Assembly (NCBI GenBank): GCA_948805675.1
Contig: CAQIBN010000001.1
Location: 308,048 to 372,047, forward strand
Length of the DNA: 64,000 nt
From: an uncultured Clostridia bacterium
GTDB lineage: Bacteria > Bacillota > Clostridia > TANB77 > CAG-508
Direction: 5' to 3'
Each line of letters starts with the position of its first letter. The stretch's first letter is position 1. The notes below the pieces were generated by a model, which had not been told where the DNA came from, ran no database searches, and saw only the letters and a list, made by a program, of their open reading frames with translations. Made by a program: the position numbers and the translations under genes. This document shows, in pieces, positions 9,994 to 18,948 of the stretch.

Positions 9994-10995
9994 ATGTCAG
10001 TTTTAGTAACAGGAGGAGCAGGTTATATAGGAAGTCATACCTGTGTAGAATTATTAAATAAAGGAGAAAAAATAATAATAGTAGACAATTTTTCTAACAG
10101 TAAACCAGAAATGTTAAATAAAATTAAAGAAATTACAAATAAAGATTTTAAATTTTATGAAGTTGATTTACTGGATAAAGAAAATTTAGAAAAAGTTTTT
10201 GAAGAAAATCCTGATATAAATTCTTGTATACATTTTGCAGGATTAAAAGCTGTTGGAGAATCTGTTGCAAAGCCAGTAGAATATTATCATAATAATATAA
10301 CAGGGACTTTAATTTTATTAGAAGTAATGAAAAAATATAATTGTAAAAAGATAGTATTTAGTTCTTCAGCAACTGTATATGGGAATCCGAAAACAGTACC
10401 AATTAAAGAGGATTTTCCATTATCTACAACAAATCCATATGGTAGTACTAAGTTAATGATAGAACAAATCTTGCAAGATATATATATTTCTGATAATGAT
10501 TGGAGTGTTATATTACTTAGATATTTCAACCCAATAGGAGCTCATAAGAGTGGTAAAATAGGAGAAAATCCAAATGGAATACCTAATAATTTAATGCCAT
10601 ATATAAACCAAGTAGCTTGTGGGAAAATAGATCATTTAAATGTATTTGGAAATGATTATGATACTATAGATGGAACAGGTGTAAGAGACTATATACATGT
10701 TGTAGATTTGGCAATAGGACATTTAAAAGCTTTAGATAAAGCAAGAGATATGAAGGGGGTAGAAGTTTACAATTTAGGTACAGGTAATGGGTATTCTGTA
10801 TTACAAATTGTAAAAGCTTTTGAAGAAGCTACAGGTGTTAAAATAAAATACGAGATAACTAGTAGAAGACCAGGAGATATTGCAACATGTTTTGCAGATG
10901 CAACTAAAGCAAAAAAGGAACTTGATTGGGTAGCAACAAGAGAAATAAAAGAGATGTGTGAGGATTCTTGGAGATTTACTAAGAATAATATGTAA
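9994..10995 (+). CDS. galE: UDP-glucose 4-epimerase
   Basis: 333 residues. The NAD-binding motif GGAGYIGSHT is at the N-terminus, the SDR catalytic set includes SSSATVYG and YGSTK (Tyr and Lys of YxxxK), and the C-terminal half has RYFNPIGAH and the GTGNGYSVL segment. It interconverts UDP-glucose and UDP-galactose, feeding surface-sugar synthesis such as the glycosyltransferases upstream. ATG 9994 is chosen because AAAGGAGG lies just upstream. The frame is open further upstream only through the palindromic element. The gene has no CGG in frame. Confidence 0.93.
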   Translation: MSVLVTGGAGYIGSHTCVELLNKGEKIIIVDNFSNSKPEMLNKIKEITNKDFKFYEVDLLDKENLEKVFEENPDINSCIHFAGLKAVGESVAKPVEYYHNNITGTLILLEVMKKYNCKKIVFSSSATVYGNPKTVPIKEDFPLSTTNPYGSTKLMIEQILQDIYISDNDWSVILLRYFNPIGAHKSGKIGENPNGIPNNLMPYINQVACGKIDHLNVFGNDYDTIDGTGVRDYIHVVDLAIGHLKALDKARDMKGVEVYNLGTGNGYSVLQIVKAFEEATGVKIKYEITSRRPGDIATCFADATKAKKELDWVATREIKEMCEDSWRFTKNNM

Positions 10996-11085
10996 AATAT
11001 ATTAAATATTATTACTAAAGTGATTTTGCTAGTTTACTAGTAGTAAAATTTGAAACATAAGATTGAAGAGATATTCAAAAAATAC

Positions 11086-11114
11086 TTGACATAGTATATT
11101 GAATGATTTACAAC
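11086..11114 (+). promoter_or_regulatory. Possible sigma-A promoter
   Basis: TTGACA at 11086-11091, 17-base spacer, TACAAC at 11109-11114. The -35 is perfect and the -10 weak. A short inverted repeat (tctactg/cagtaga) lies in the leader before the gene at 11201. Confidence 0.45.
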
Positions 11115-11200
11115 AAAACTTGTACGAAAAATTCTACTGTTTTTTCACCGCAGTAGAGACCAAAAGTGGTTATGTTTTCAGGTGAAAGAATGGAGTTTTA

Positions 11201-11530
11201 ATGGAAACTTTCTATAAACCATATGATGAATGCTATAGTGTAGTATTCAATCCCAACGAATCTTATTTACGGTGTGGAGGATTTTCCATTACAGTTAATG
11301 GAAAATTACTTGTCTCGGGCAAAGCATTTAAAAATGCTTGTGATGCTTTAAAATACCCAGTTGGAATAATAGTAAAGAAAGATGACAAAGTTATTTGTAC
11401 TGTAGCTGATTATTCTAATAATGAACAAGAAACAATTATGCCAGGAGAAACTAAGATTGTTGATTGCTTTAAGTGGGCATTTATATCAGTATCGGTTAGC
11501 TCTGTAGATGATGTGGGCGATAATAAGTAA
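11201..11530 (+). CDS. Hypothetical 109-residue protein containing an in-frame CGG
   Basis: METFYKPYDECYSVVFNP at the start, a conserved-looking CGGFSITVNGKLL core and no membrane segment. It is not recognised. Codon 24 is CGG (11270-11272) and, unlike the 12 shift sites, the frame after it continues in phase as a well-formed protein, while a +1 skip would lead to an unrelated frame with a stop. Either CGG is read as Arg here, or the gene is a recent arrival that this cell translates poorly. It has its own leader and a terminator-like hairpin behind it. Confidence 0.65.
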   Translation: METFYKPYDECYSVVFNPNESYLRCGGFSITVNGKLLVSGKAFKNACDALKYPVGIIVKKDDKVICTVADYSNNEQETIMPGETKIVDCFKWAFISVSVSSVDDVGDNK

Positions 11531-11534
11531 AAAC

Positions 11535-11573
11535 GAGAGGATTACATATCTTATTTGATTGTAATCCTCTCTA
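11535..11573 (+). terminator. Terminator-like hairpin
   Basis: gagaggattaca and tgtaatcctctc pair perfectly (12 bp) around a 13-base loop just after the stop of the 109-residue gene. The T-run is weak. Confidence 0.6.
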
Positions 11574-11639
11574 ATCTTCTTATTATATATAATAAAATTA
11601 AATATTATAATTCTAAAACAAAGGTTACAATTCGTGGAC

Positions 11640-11912
11640 ATTTTATTTAGGAGATGATGTTACCACTAAGCAAGAGTTAGATATATATTTTTTTAAAATC
11701 AATCTTGAAGCGTGGCAGGTGACTGCTAGGAATTAGTTTTATACCACCCAGTCTTTGTAGAGGAAGATTATACTTTAGTACCATCAGCAAATATATATCA
11801 AATTCTTGATTAGCTAGTATGTATTTTTAAATAAGCTGTGAATAGTAACAAACAAAGAATAATATAAAAATAATTAGCAGTCGACACTTGACTTTGCTAA
11901 TTTTTTTTTATA
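11640..11912 (+). ncRNA. Structured RNA, copy 1 of a two-copy family (raiA-motif-like?)
   Basis: Shares with 43208-43410 a set of conserved blocks in the same order: gatgttaccac-taa, caatcttgaagc, tggc-ggtgactg, taccac, and 3' gctagtatgta-ttttaa. Between the blocks the sequences differ but keep pairing: here the 5' stretch ctaagcaagag...gatatatat pairs with aatatatatc...cttg.ttag. A strong hairpin with a T-run ends it at about 11912. Conserved unpaired blocks with covarying arms are the mark of a structured RNA. I suspect the raiA motif of Clostridia, but this is from memory only. No raiA gene is adjacent. Confidence 0.6.
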
Positions 11913-12058
11913 TACTACCAAAAGTGGCCAATCATTCTTATGTAGTAAATATATTTTCTTATTTATAAGAATAATATGTAACATTTATAAAGTAATATGT
12001 ATCTAAAAAAGAAAATTTGACCTAAAATAAGTGAAACATGAGGAGGAATAAAAAGTAT

Positions 12059-13942
12059 ATGAGTAAAAAAGAATTTAAAGCAGAATCAAAAAGATTAATG
12101 GATTTAATGATTAATTCAATTTATACTAATAAGGAGATATTTTTAAGAGAGCTTATATCTAATGCAAGTGATGCAATAGATAAATTGCACTATCGTTCAT
12201 TAACCGATAAAAATTTAAATATTAATGTAGATGAATTGCAAATAGAAATTGAATTAGATAAAAAAGAAAGAACTTTAACAATAAAAGATAATGGCTCTGG
12301 AATGACTAAAGAAGAATTAGAAGAAAATCTAGGAACTATTGCAAAAAGTGGTTCATTAAAATTTAAAGAAGAAAATGAGAAAAAAGAAGATATAGATATA
12401 ATAGGTCAATTTGGAGTAGGATTTTATTCTTGCTTTATGGTAAGTAGGAATGTAAAAGTAATAAGTAAATCCATAGATTCAGAAGAAGCATATATTTGGG
12501 AATCTGAAGGGATAGATGGATATTCAGTAGAGCCTACAAAAAAAGAAATAAGAGGAACTACTATTATTTTAAAATTGAAAGAAGATACAGAAGATGAAAA
12601 ATATAGCAGATTTTTAGAAGAATATGAGATTCAAGAATTAATAAAAAAATATTCTGACTATATACGTTATCCAATAAAAATGGAAATGGAGCATCAAAGA
12701 AAAAAAGAAGGAACAGAAAATGAATTTGAGAAGGTTAAGGAAATTGAAACAGTAAATAGTAGGATTCCATTATGGAAAAGACCAAAAAAAGATATAAAAC
12801 AAGATGAATACGATTCTTTTTATGTAGATAAATTTCATGATTATGAAAAACCTTTAAAAGTGATTCATACAAAGGTTGAAGGACAATATTCATATAATGC
12901 TCTTTTATATATCCCTTCACATGTTCCATTTGATTATTATACAAGTGATTATGAAAAAGGATTACAGTTATATTCTAATGGTGTATTAATAATGGAAAAA
13001 TGTGAGGAGTTATTACCAGATTATTTTGGTTTTGTAAAGGGACTAGTAGATAGTGAAGATTTATCTTTAAATATTTCAAGAGAAATTCTTCAACAAGATA
13101 GGCAATTAAAAACTATAGCAAAAAATATAGAATCAAAAATAAAATCAGAGTTACAGTTATGTTTAGAGAAAGATCGTGAAGAATATGAAAAATTTTTTAA
13201 TATATTTGGAGTTCAATTAAAATTTGGAACATATAATAATTATGGAATGAATAAGGAATTGTTACAAGATTTATTGTTATTCCATTGTTCAGAAGAAGGC
13301 AAATATATTACATTAAAAGAGTATGTAAAAGATTTAAAACAGGGACAAGACTCTATTTATTATGCTTGTGGTGAAACAATAGATAAAATAGAAATGTTAC
13401 CACAAGTAGAAAAGGTAAAAGATAAAGGATTCAAAATTTTATATTTAACAGATAATGTAGACGAATTTGTATTACAAGTTATTATGGAATATGAAGGTAA
13501 GAAATTTGTTAATGTTTCTGCAAATAATGTAGATTTAGATACAGAAGAAGAGAAACAAGAATTAAAAAAAGTAAACGAAGAAAATAAAGAAATGTTTAAT
13601 CTAATGAAAGAAACTTTAAAAGATTGTGTACAAGACATAAGATTTACTCATAGATTAAAAAATCATCCAGTTTGTTTGTCAAGTGAAGGTGCTATTTCCA
13701 TAGAAATGGAAAAAGTAATGAAAGAGATGCCAACAGGTCAAGGAATTAAAGCACAAACTGTTCTAGAAATTAATGAAAAACATGAGATTGCAAATAAGAT
13801 AAAAGAATTATATAAAAATGATAAAGAAGAATTAAAAAAATATACTAAAATATTATATGCAGGAGCTAGACTAATTGAAGGATTAACAGTGGATAATCCT
13901 ACAGAAATTAGTAATTTAATTTGTGATATTTTAGCGAAATAA
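12059..13942 (+). CDS. htpG: Molecular chaperone HtpG (Hsp90)
   Basis: 627 residues. GHKL ATPase domain signatures: LRELISNASDAIDKL, DNGSGM, GQFGVGFYS and a GTTIIL strand. The middle and C-terminal dimerisation domains are complete. ATP-driven chaperone in the cytoplasm. ATG 12059 is chosen because AGGAGG (12041-12046) lies at proper distance. An in-frame ATG at 12038 overlaps that ribosome binding site. Single gene between the structured RNA terminator and a large inverted repeat. Confidence 0.95.
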   Translation: MSKKEFKAESKRLMDLMINSIYTNKEIFLRELISNASDAIDKLHYRSLTDKNLNINVDELQIEIELDKKERTLTIKDNGSGMTKEELEENLGTIAKSGSLKFKEENEKKEDIDIIGQFGVGFYSCFMVSRNVKVISKSIDSEEAYIWESEGIDGYSVEPTKKEIRGTTIILKLKEDTEDEKYSRFLEEYEIQELIKKYSDYIRYPIKMEMEHQRKKEGTENEFEKVKEIETVNSRIPLWKRPKKDIKQDEYDSFYVDKFHDYEKPLKVIHTKVEGQYSYNALLYIPSHVPFDYYTSDYEKGLQLYSNGVLIMEKCEELLPDYFGFVKGLVDSEDLSLNISREILQQDRQLKTIAKNIESKIKSELQLCLEKDREEYEKFFNIFGVQLKFGTYNNYGMNKELLQDLLLFHCSEEGKYITLKEYVKDLKQGQDSIYYACGETIDKIEMLPQVEKVKDKGFKILYLTDNVDEFVLQVIMEYEGKKFVNVSANNVDLDTEEEKQELKKVNEENKEMFNLMKETLKDCVQDIRFTHRLKNHPVCLSSEGAISIEMEKVMKEMPTGQGIKAQTVLEINEKHEIANKIKELYKNDKEELKKYTKILYAGARLIEGLTVDNPTEISNLICDILAK

Positions 13943-13961
13943 GTGTAGAATATATATAATA

Positions 13962-14010
13962 ATTTCTTGTGTTAATAATAATTTTAATAATTAATATTAA
14001 CACAAGAAAT
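13962..14010. terminator. Long inverted repeat after htpG
   Basis: 16-bp perfect arms (13962-13977 and 13995-14010) around a 17-base AT-rich loop. There is no long T-run, but the position directly after htpG fits transcription termination. Confidence 0.65.
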
Positions 14011-14382
14011 ATTAGGTTACTAGTAAACAATATTTCGATATTTTCAATATTAATTATTTATAGAATAAACTTTATAAAAGGTTTAGTGAAACTCTTAGTT
14101 TAAGAAATAAAGCTCTTAAATTAATTGGTACTAACCACCAGTATATTGCACCAAAATTAATTTTTATGAGAATTTAGCACAAAATGTAGATGAAGTTTAT
14201 TTTGAAAGTAATATATGAAGTATAGGTGACTAGTAACAATTAATTTAGTAAATATCTAAAAATTATTGAATTTTATACAATTAGCTGATATAATTCAAAA
14301 TAAAATCTCAAGTAGTTATGGTATAATATAAATTCCGTATCATAATTTGCTAATCTAAGTGAATTTAGAAATGGAGTAAACA
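14011..14382. other. Intergenic stretch without a recognisable gene
   Basis: 372 bases of AT-rich sequence with stops in all frames. Some coding-like fragments occur around 14050-14170 but nothing can be assigned. The last bases hold the ribosome binding site (ATGGAGTAA) of the small gene at 14383. Confidence 0.5.
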
Positions 14383-14502
14383 ATGAAGCTTGTTTGTATT
14401 GTCATTGCTATTATACTACTAGTATTAAATGCTGTTATTATGATGGCTGTACTTAAATCTGCATCAGAGTTTGACGATTTGCATGACATGGGAGATGATT
14501 AA
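14383..14502 (+). CDS. 39-residue single-span membrane protein
   Basis: Short protein MKLVCIVIAIILLVLNAVIM plus an acidic tail ending in GDD. The first 25 residues form one membrane helix with the acidic end probably cytoplasmic or extracellular. GGAG lies 8 bases upstream and a strong terminator directly follows (14508-14543), which supports a real, separately transcribed small gene. Function unknown. Confidence 0.65.
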   Translation: MKLVCIVIAIILLVLNAVIMMAVLKSASEFDDLHDMGDD

Positions 14503-14507
14503 AGTTT

Positions 14508-14543
14508 AACCACTGTAGATAATATATTTACAGTGGTTTTTTT
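14508..14543 (+). terminator. Rho-independent terminator
   Basis: aaccactgta (14508-14517) pairs with tacagtggtt (14529-14538), followed by seven T. Confidence 0.88.
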
Positions 14544-14716
14544 GTATTTAAATAGAATAATTATATAAAAAGGTTTAATAATATATTTATAATTATTTGT
14601 ACTGTAAATATTAAGAATTGTTTAAAAGAAAAAAATAGAATTTATTAAACTAACTATTTATCAAAAGTGATAGATATTTAATAATTATTTTCAAATATTA
14701 TAGAGGGAAAAATTGA

Positions 14717-15130
14717 ATGACTGAAAAGGAGAAAATGAAAGCTGGAAAGTTATATAAACCCAATATTGATAAAGAGCTTACAAATGAGAGCTTAATAGCA
14801 AAAAATCTTGTTATGAATATAACAAAATTAAACCTTCAGATATAGAAAGTAGAAAAAAGTCATTAAAAAAATAATAAAAACTGATAGTGACAATTTTATA
14901 ATAGAGCAACCTTTTATGTGTAATTTTGAATATAATATGAAAATTGGTAATAATTTCTATTCTATTGATAATATTATAATATTACATGAAAAAGATGTAG
15001 AATTTGGAGAAAATGTATTTATTGTCCCTAATTGTTGTTTTTATACAGCAGGACAACCAATTAATATAAATAGAATATGCAAGGTCAATTAAAGTTGGTA
15101 ATAATGTATGTTTAGAAGGAAGTGTGGTTG
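14717..15130 (+). pseudogene. Decayed maltose/galactoside O-acetyltransferase (hexapeptide repeat)
   Basis: The start MTEKEKMKAGKLYKPN is the typical Mac/LacA N-terminus, and later fragments (FENVFIVPN-like strand, TAGQPINI, IKVGNNVCLEG) are left-handed beta-helix pieces. Frames are broken by stops at about 14842 and later indels, and the catalytic His region is degraded. None of the breaks is an in-frame CGG, so this is an ordinary pseudogene. A repeated RNA-like element begins right at its broken end. Confidence 0.7.
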
Positions 15131-15231
15131 TTCTATAATAGAAAATTTCTAGTACAGAGTAAAATTTAACTAATAAAGCCTTCATATTATAGAAGATAAA
15201 TGTACACAGTTTTTTCAAAAATTGGTCATCA
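15131..15231 (+). repeat. Structured repeat family, copy A (partial)
   Basis: A hairpin ttctataatagaaaa / ttcatattatagaa, then tgtacacagttttttcaaaaattgg. The same order of parts occurs at 15781-16001 and 62029-62200. This copy lacks the 3' part with the aacaattaaacgtgg block. Confidence 0.6.
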
Positions 15232-15280
15232 TAAAATTTTAAAAAATACTAATCATATAATTAGTGGAGGTGATTATATA

Positions 15281-15649
15281 ATGGAAAGTTTTGACAAAGA
15301 AAAGAAAGAAAAACAACTTGATAATTTAATAAATATAACAGAAAAATACACAAGGACAGAAAGACATCTTGAACAATATTCTCATATAGGAAGTGAGGAT
15401 AATAAAGAAAATGCAAGAAGAAAACAGGAATTGAGAGAAAAACAAATAGAAGATTTGAAAAGTGCAATAAAAGAGGAAGATAATATACAAACACAAGAAG
15501 AGCAACTGGAAAATCTAAAAAATAGATATATTTCTACCACAGGTTATATAAACCATAATAAAGATACAATGAATGAAGAAATGTTAGAAAATTTAGAAAA
15601 GAAACAAGAAAATAGAAAAATTCAGTTAGAAAATCTAGAGGATAATTAA
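15281..15649 (+). CDS. Charged coiled-coil protein with two internal repeats, 122 residues
   Basis: Starts at ATG 15281, eight bases after GTGGAGGTG. The frame is open further upstream but has no ribosome binding site there. The protein is nearly all Lys/Glu/Gln/Asn with heptad-like spacing. It contains two related units of about 50 residues: EKQLDNLINITEKY...KQELREKQIEDL and EEQLENLKNRYIST...KQENRKIQLENL, so it arose by tandem duplication. No cysteine, signal peptide or catalytic motif. Probably cytoplasmic. Function unknown. Confidence 0.65.
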   Translation: MESFDKEKKEKQLDNLINITEKYTRTERHLEQYSHIGSEDNKENARRKQELREKQIEDLKSAIKEEDNIQTQEEQLENLKNRYISTTGYINHNKDTMNEEMLENLEKKQENRKIQLENLEDN

Positions 15650-15780
15650 TTGAATTAATTTATTTTGTATATTTTATTTAAGTAGATTTTAAATAAACAA
15701 GAATTTTTAATGTTAGTATAACAAGGAAAAAACTATAGCTTAATAAATGTAAAAATAATTTTATATTTATTAGGCTGTTT

Positions 15781-16001
15781 TTATATAATAGGAAAGTATA
15801 TAAATGGATATAAAACTTCTATACTCATATGGAGCCAAAGTCTAGTATACAGTAAAAAGTACTAATACAGAGCCTTACTATTATATAAAATAATTGTACA
15901 TAATTTTTTCAAAAATTGGCACAAGAACAATTAAACGTGGCATGTAAAAGTATTAATTAAGAAATAGATATAAATTTAGCCCACTAATGTGATGTTATAG
16001 A
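15781..16001 (+). ncRNA. Structured repeat family, copy B
   Basis: 5' arm ttatataataggaaag pairs with cttactattatataa about 110 bases later. This is followed by ttgtacataattttttcaaa, an aacaattaaacgtggc block and a gcccact block, all shared with 62029-62200. The loop content differs between copies while the arms still pair, which suggests a conserved RNA fold rather than a plain DNA repeat. No open frame crosses it. Family not recognised. Confidence 0.6.
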
Positions 16002-16269
16002 AAATTAAAAAATATAGTAAAAGTTTATATATGAGTATAGTAGGTAAAGAAAGGTTAATTTATTAGATTTAAATATTATATGATATATTCTACTTTAAAG
16101 TTATCAATACTCAAATAATACATTATTTTTAGAATAAGCCATATTCACATGTTCCAAAATGTTTTTAAAATTGATTTTTCAGAAAAATACTTTATTAATA
16201 GGGGGTACTAGTAACATTTTGATATATTGTAGTAGAAAATAAGTTTTGAAAAACTTGCTAAAAAAAGAA

Positions 16270-16870
16270 AAATATGTTAGTATAAGCATCGGTGGTGCAC
16301 TATTCTAGTTGCATTGTCTATTATGAGGGTGGGGCTAAAAATCCACTAAAGGGCACATCGTTGAAGTTTCTTGTTTGTGCGCGGAATGCCAGTTTTGTGT
16401 GTTTTCAGGAAGTAAGAAAGTAGGGCAATATGTAATGGCATACATAGAAAAACAGACCCTGCTTTCGCGGAGGCTTAAATTGTTCATTTTTTTAAGTATA
16501 ACCTATATAAAGTGCCAAGACACAATATATAGTGTAGCCTGTCTTGAGTGGTAGTCTTGGGATTAATTTAAGTATACCAAGATTTGGCCAAATTTTGGTA
16601 TTACAATAGTTATGAAATCACTACTGCAAAAGAGACTAGTAATAGGTTGCAATGTATTAAGGAAAACTTCTAGAGTGTTTGTTATGCAATTAACATAGAA
16701 ATTTAAGGATTAAAGTGCGGATTTAAGTGGCGATCTGGTGTCCTTGTTATCCTGTAGGATATTTCTTTTAAATGGAAACGGCTAAATAGTAATGTTTAGT
16801 AAGAAATAGAGAAATTCTACCAGACCTAAACCGTAGAATTTACTTAAGTTTTACCACCTATAAATTTAAA
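16270..16870 (+). ncRNA. ole: Large structured RNA, probable OLE RNA
   Basis: About 600 bases without coding capacity but clearly richer in G and C than the flanks, with many GC-rich short blocks (ggtggtgc, gagggtggggct, gcgcggaatgcc, tttcgcggaggc, ggtgtcc, ggaaacgg) and local hairpins such as aaattctacc/ccgtagaattt. It ends just before a gene that matches OapA, the membrane protein that binds OLE RNA. Size, position and partner fit OLE, an RNA-protein complex at the membrane linked to stress and magnesium homeostasis in Bacillus halodurans (established). The ends given are approximate. Confidence 0.75.
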
Positions 16871-16895
16871 TATTAGGAGAGAAAATAAGTAAAAA

Positions 16896-17450
16896 ATGAA
16901 GAAAGAGAAAAATGTAGAAAATAAAAAAGATAATTCAGCAATGAAATGGTTTATAACAGTTTTTATAACTACATTCATATTATCTATATTATTTTCATAT
17001 ATATCTACTACAGCAATAAATGGATTAGCTATAATTCCAGCAATAATTATATTAATTATTGTAATTCTAGTGGGAATTGTGTTCGATATAGTGGGTGTTG
17101 CTGTTACAGTGGGAGAAGAGTCACATTTTCATGCTAAAGCATCTAAAAAAATAACAGGTGCTAAAACTTCTATAAAACTAATTAGAAACTCTGCTAAAGT
17201 TGCTAATATTTGTGCAGATGTTATAGGAGATATAGCAGGAGTTTTAAGTGGAGCAATTAGTGCAATGATATCTATGAAGATTACAGAAAGTTTTAATTTA
17301 AGTTTTAATTTACAATTTATAATAAGTGCTCTTGTTGCTTCTTTAACAGTTGGAGGAAAGGCTTTAGGAAAAAATATAGCTCAAACTAATAGTACTAAAA
17401 TTGTAAATTTTGTGGGAAATATAATGAATATATTTGATAGAAAGAAATAA
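16896..17450 (+). CDS. oapA: OLE-associated membrane protein OapA-like
   Basis: 184 residues. After a charged start, hydrophobic segments run at about 17-40 and 45-72, then a soluble stretch with EESHFHA, a GAKTSIKLIRN segment and a DVIGDIAGVLSG segment, then a further pair of hydrophobic stretches. This arrangement matches my memory of OapA, which binds OLE RNA and places it at the membrane. The RNA-like region directly upstream supports the call. The nearest AGGAG is about 16 bases before ATG 16896, longer than usual. Confidence 0.75.
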   Translation: MKKEKNVENKKDNSAMKWFITVFITTFILSILFSYISTTAINGLAIIPAIIILIIVILVGIVFDIVGVAVTVGEESHFHAKASKKITGAKTSIKLIRNSAKVANICADVIGDIAGVLSGAISAMISMKITESFNLSFNLQFIISALVASLTVGGKALGKNIAQTNSTKIVNFVGNIMNIFDRKK

Positions 17451-17530
17451 AAATATAAAAAATAATTTAACAAAATATATTGACAACAATATAAAAAGTA
17501 TGCTAAGATTATTGTTGTCAAATAAATATG

Positions 17531-17614
17531 CGGATGTGGCGGAATTGGCAGACGCGCTGGTCTTAGGAACCAGTACCAATGGTGTGGGGGTTCAAGTCCC
17601 TTCATCCGCACCAG
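17531..17614 (+). tRNA. tRNA-Leu (anticodon TAG)
   Basis: Acceptor gcggatg pairs with catccgc. The anticodon arm ctggt-cttagga-accag gives TAG. A long variable arm (class II) and TTCAAGT T-loop are present, and CCA is encoded at 17612-17614. A terminator follows. An integrase gene lies immediately downstream, the usual position for elements that integrate in tRNA 3' ends. Confidence 0.95.
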
Positions 17615-17627
17615 TAAAATAATAAAA

Positions 17628-17668
17628 ATCCTTGAAATTTATATAGTTTCAAGGATTTATTCTTTGCT
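17628..17668. terminator. Bidirectional terminator
   Basis: aatccttgaaa (17628-17638) pairs with tttcaaggatt (17648-17658). It lies between tRNA-Leu and the convergent integrase. Confidence 0.75.
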
Positions 17669-17693
17669 TTTGGTGTAATTTTGGTGCAATTAT

Positions 17694-18803
17694 TTATATT
17701 TCATCTAGCCTGTCAGCAGCTGATTTATCTAATTCTTTTAAAACATCTGTATATGTATTCATTGTGATTGAAATATTGCTATGTCCTAATCTTTCAGATA
17801 TAGTTTTTATATCAACACCTTGTGCTAAAAGAAGAGTAGCGTGTGTATGTCTTATATCGTGTATTCTTATTTTTCTTATATTATTTCTTTTTAAAAATTT
17901 ATTCCAAGTACTATTAATTGAATTAGGATTAATTTTTTCGAAAATGAATTTTGAGCTATTTTTATTGTTAGATAATAAAGTTGCTAGACTAGATGGAATA
18001 ACAATAGTTCTGAGGCGACAATGAGCCTTTGGTTGTTTTTCTATATATTTTCCTTTATGAATTAGTCGAACTAGTTTTACAGATAAAGTTTTATTTTCTT
18101 CATCAAAATCTTCCCATCGTAATCCTAGCAATTCTTCTTTCGACATTCCAGTCTTAAAAGCAGTTTCAATGAACAATCTAAAGGTAATACATTCTTTTTG
18201 AAGTGCTTCAAGTACTTGTTTATATTCTTCTTTAGTATATGAATTTATTTTTTCTTTATCTATTCCAAGTTTTTTGTTTTTTATAATTTCACTTTCTAAG
18301 TTATCATATTTTATTTTTATTTTATTACAAGGATTTGATGAAATTATTTCCCATTCATAAGCCTTTTGTAAAATTGCTTTAACAATTTCAACTATTTTTT
18401 GTACAGTTCCTTTTGATAGAGGTTTTCCTTCATTGTTTCTTGATTTTGTCTTCCATGTTTTTACTTCATTGAAGTATGATGTCAAAACTGGTACAGTTAA
18501 ATCTTTTAACTTATATGTACCTATGTAAGGTATAATTCTATTATTAAGATAAGATTTATATTTATCAACTGTAATAGGGGAAGAGTTAGGCTTATGTACT
18601 TCATCTATCCAAATCTGTGAAAATTCAAAAAATGTATAATTTGTATCATAATATTCACCTTTATTTACTCTAACAATAAAATCTGCAAGCAACACTTGAG
18701 CTTCTTTATCATTCTTTGCTTCAACTGTTTCGCTGTATCTTATACCTTTTTTCATGTATTGCAATCTATATTTATTGCCACGCTTTATATATGTTCCTGC
18801 CAT
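17694..18803 (-). CDS. Phage/ICE-type tyrosine recombinase (integrase)
   Basis: 369 residues from the ATG at 18803, preceded by GGAGGAATTTTT. Order: AP2-like N-terminal arm, SAM-like core-binding domain, catalytic domain with Arg in LLGLRWEDF, HxxR in HDIRHTHATL, LGHSNISITMNTY with the nucleophile Tyr near the C-terminus. It catalyses site-specific integration and excision. Its gene ends 80 bases from the tRNA-Leu 3' end and points toward it, so that tRNA is the likely attachment site. I could not find a second copy of the tRNA 3' end in the window, so the far end of the element is unknown or lost. Confidence 0.92.
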   Translation of the reverse strand: MAGTYIKRGNKYRLQYMKKGIRYSETVEAKNDKEAQVLLADFIVRVNKGEYYDTNYTFFEFSQIWIDEVHKPNSSPITVDKYKSYLNNRIIPYIGTYKLKDLTVPVLTSYFNEVKTWKTKSRNNEGKPLSKGTVQKIVEIVKAILQKAYEWEIISSNPCNKIKIKYDNLESEIIKNKKLGIDKEKINSYTKEEYKQVLEALQKECITFRLFIETAFKTGMSKEELLGLRWEDFDEENKTLSVKLVRLIHKGKYIEKQPKAHCRLRTIVIPSSLATLLSNNKNSSKFIFEKINPNSINSTWNKFLKRNNIRKIRIHDIRHTHATLLLAQGVDIKTISERLGHSNISITMNTYTDVLKELDKSAADRLDEI

Positions 18804-18948
18804 AAAAATTCCTCCATTTTCAATAAATTTGTTCAATAAACTATTGAAAATGAAGGTTACTTAATATATAATATTAAAGTAATCACTTTCAATAGTGTTT
18901 ATGTAGTGAGAAATGTGTCGTGTCGCAAACTTGAACGCATTTCTCTTT

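Noticed and set aside
17531..18803. Defined attL/attR pair for the integrase element
   Set aside because: No second copy of the tRNA-Leu 3' end was found within the window, so the element boundaries cannot be given.
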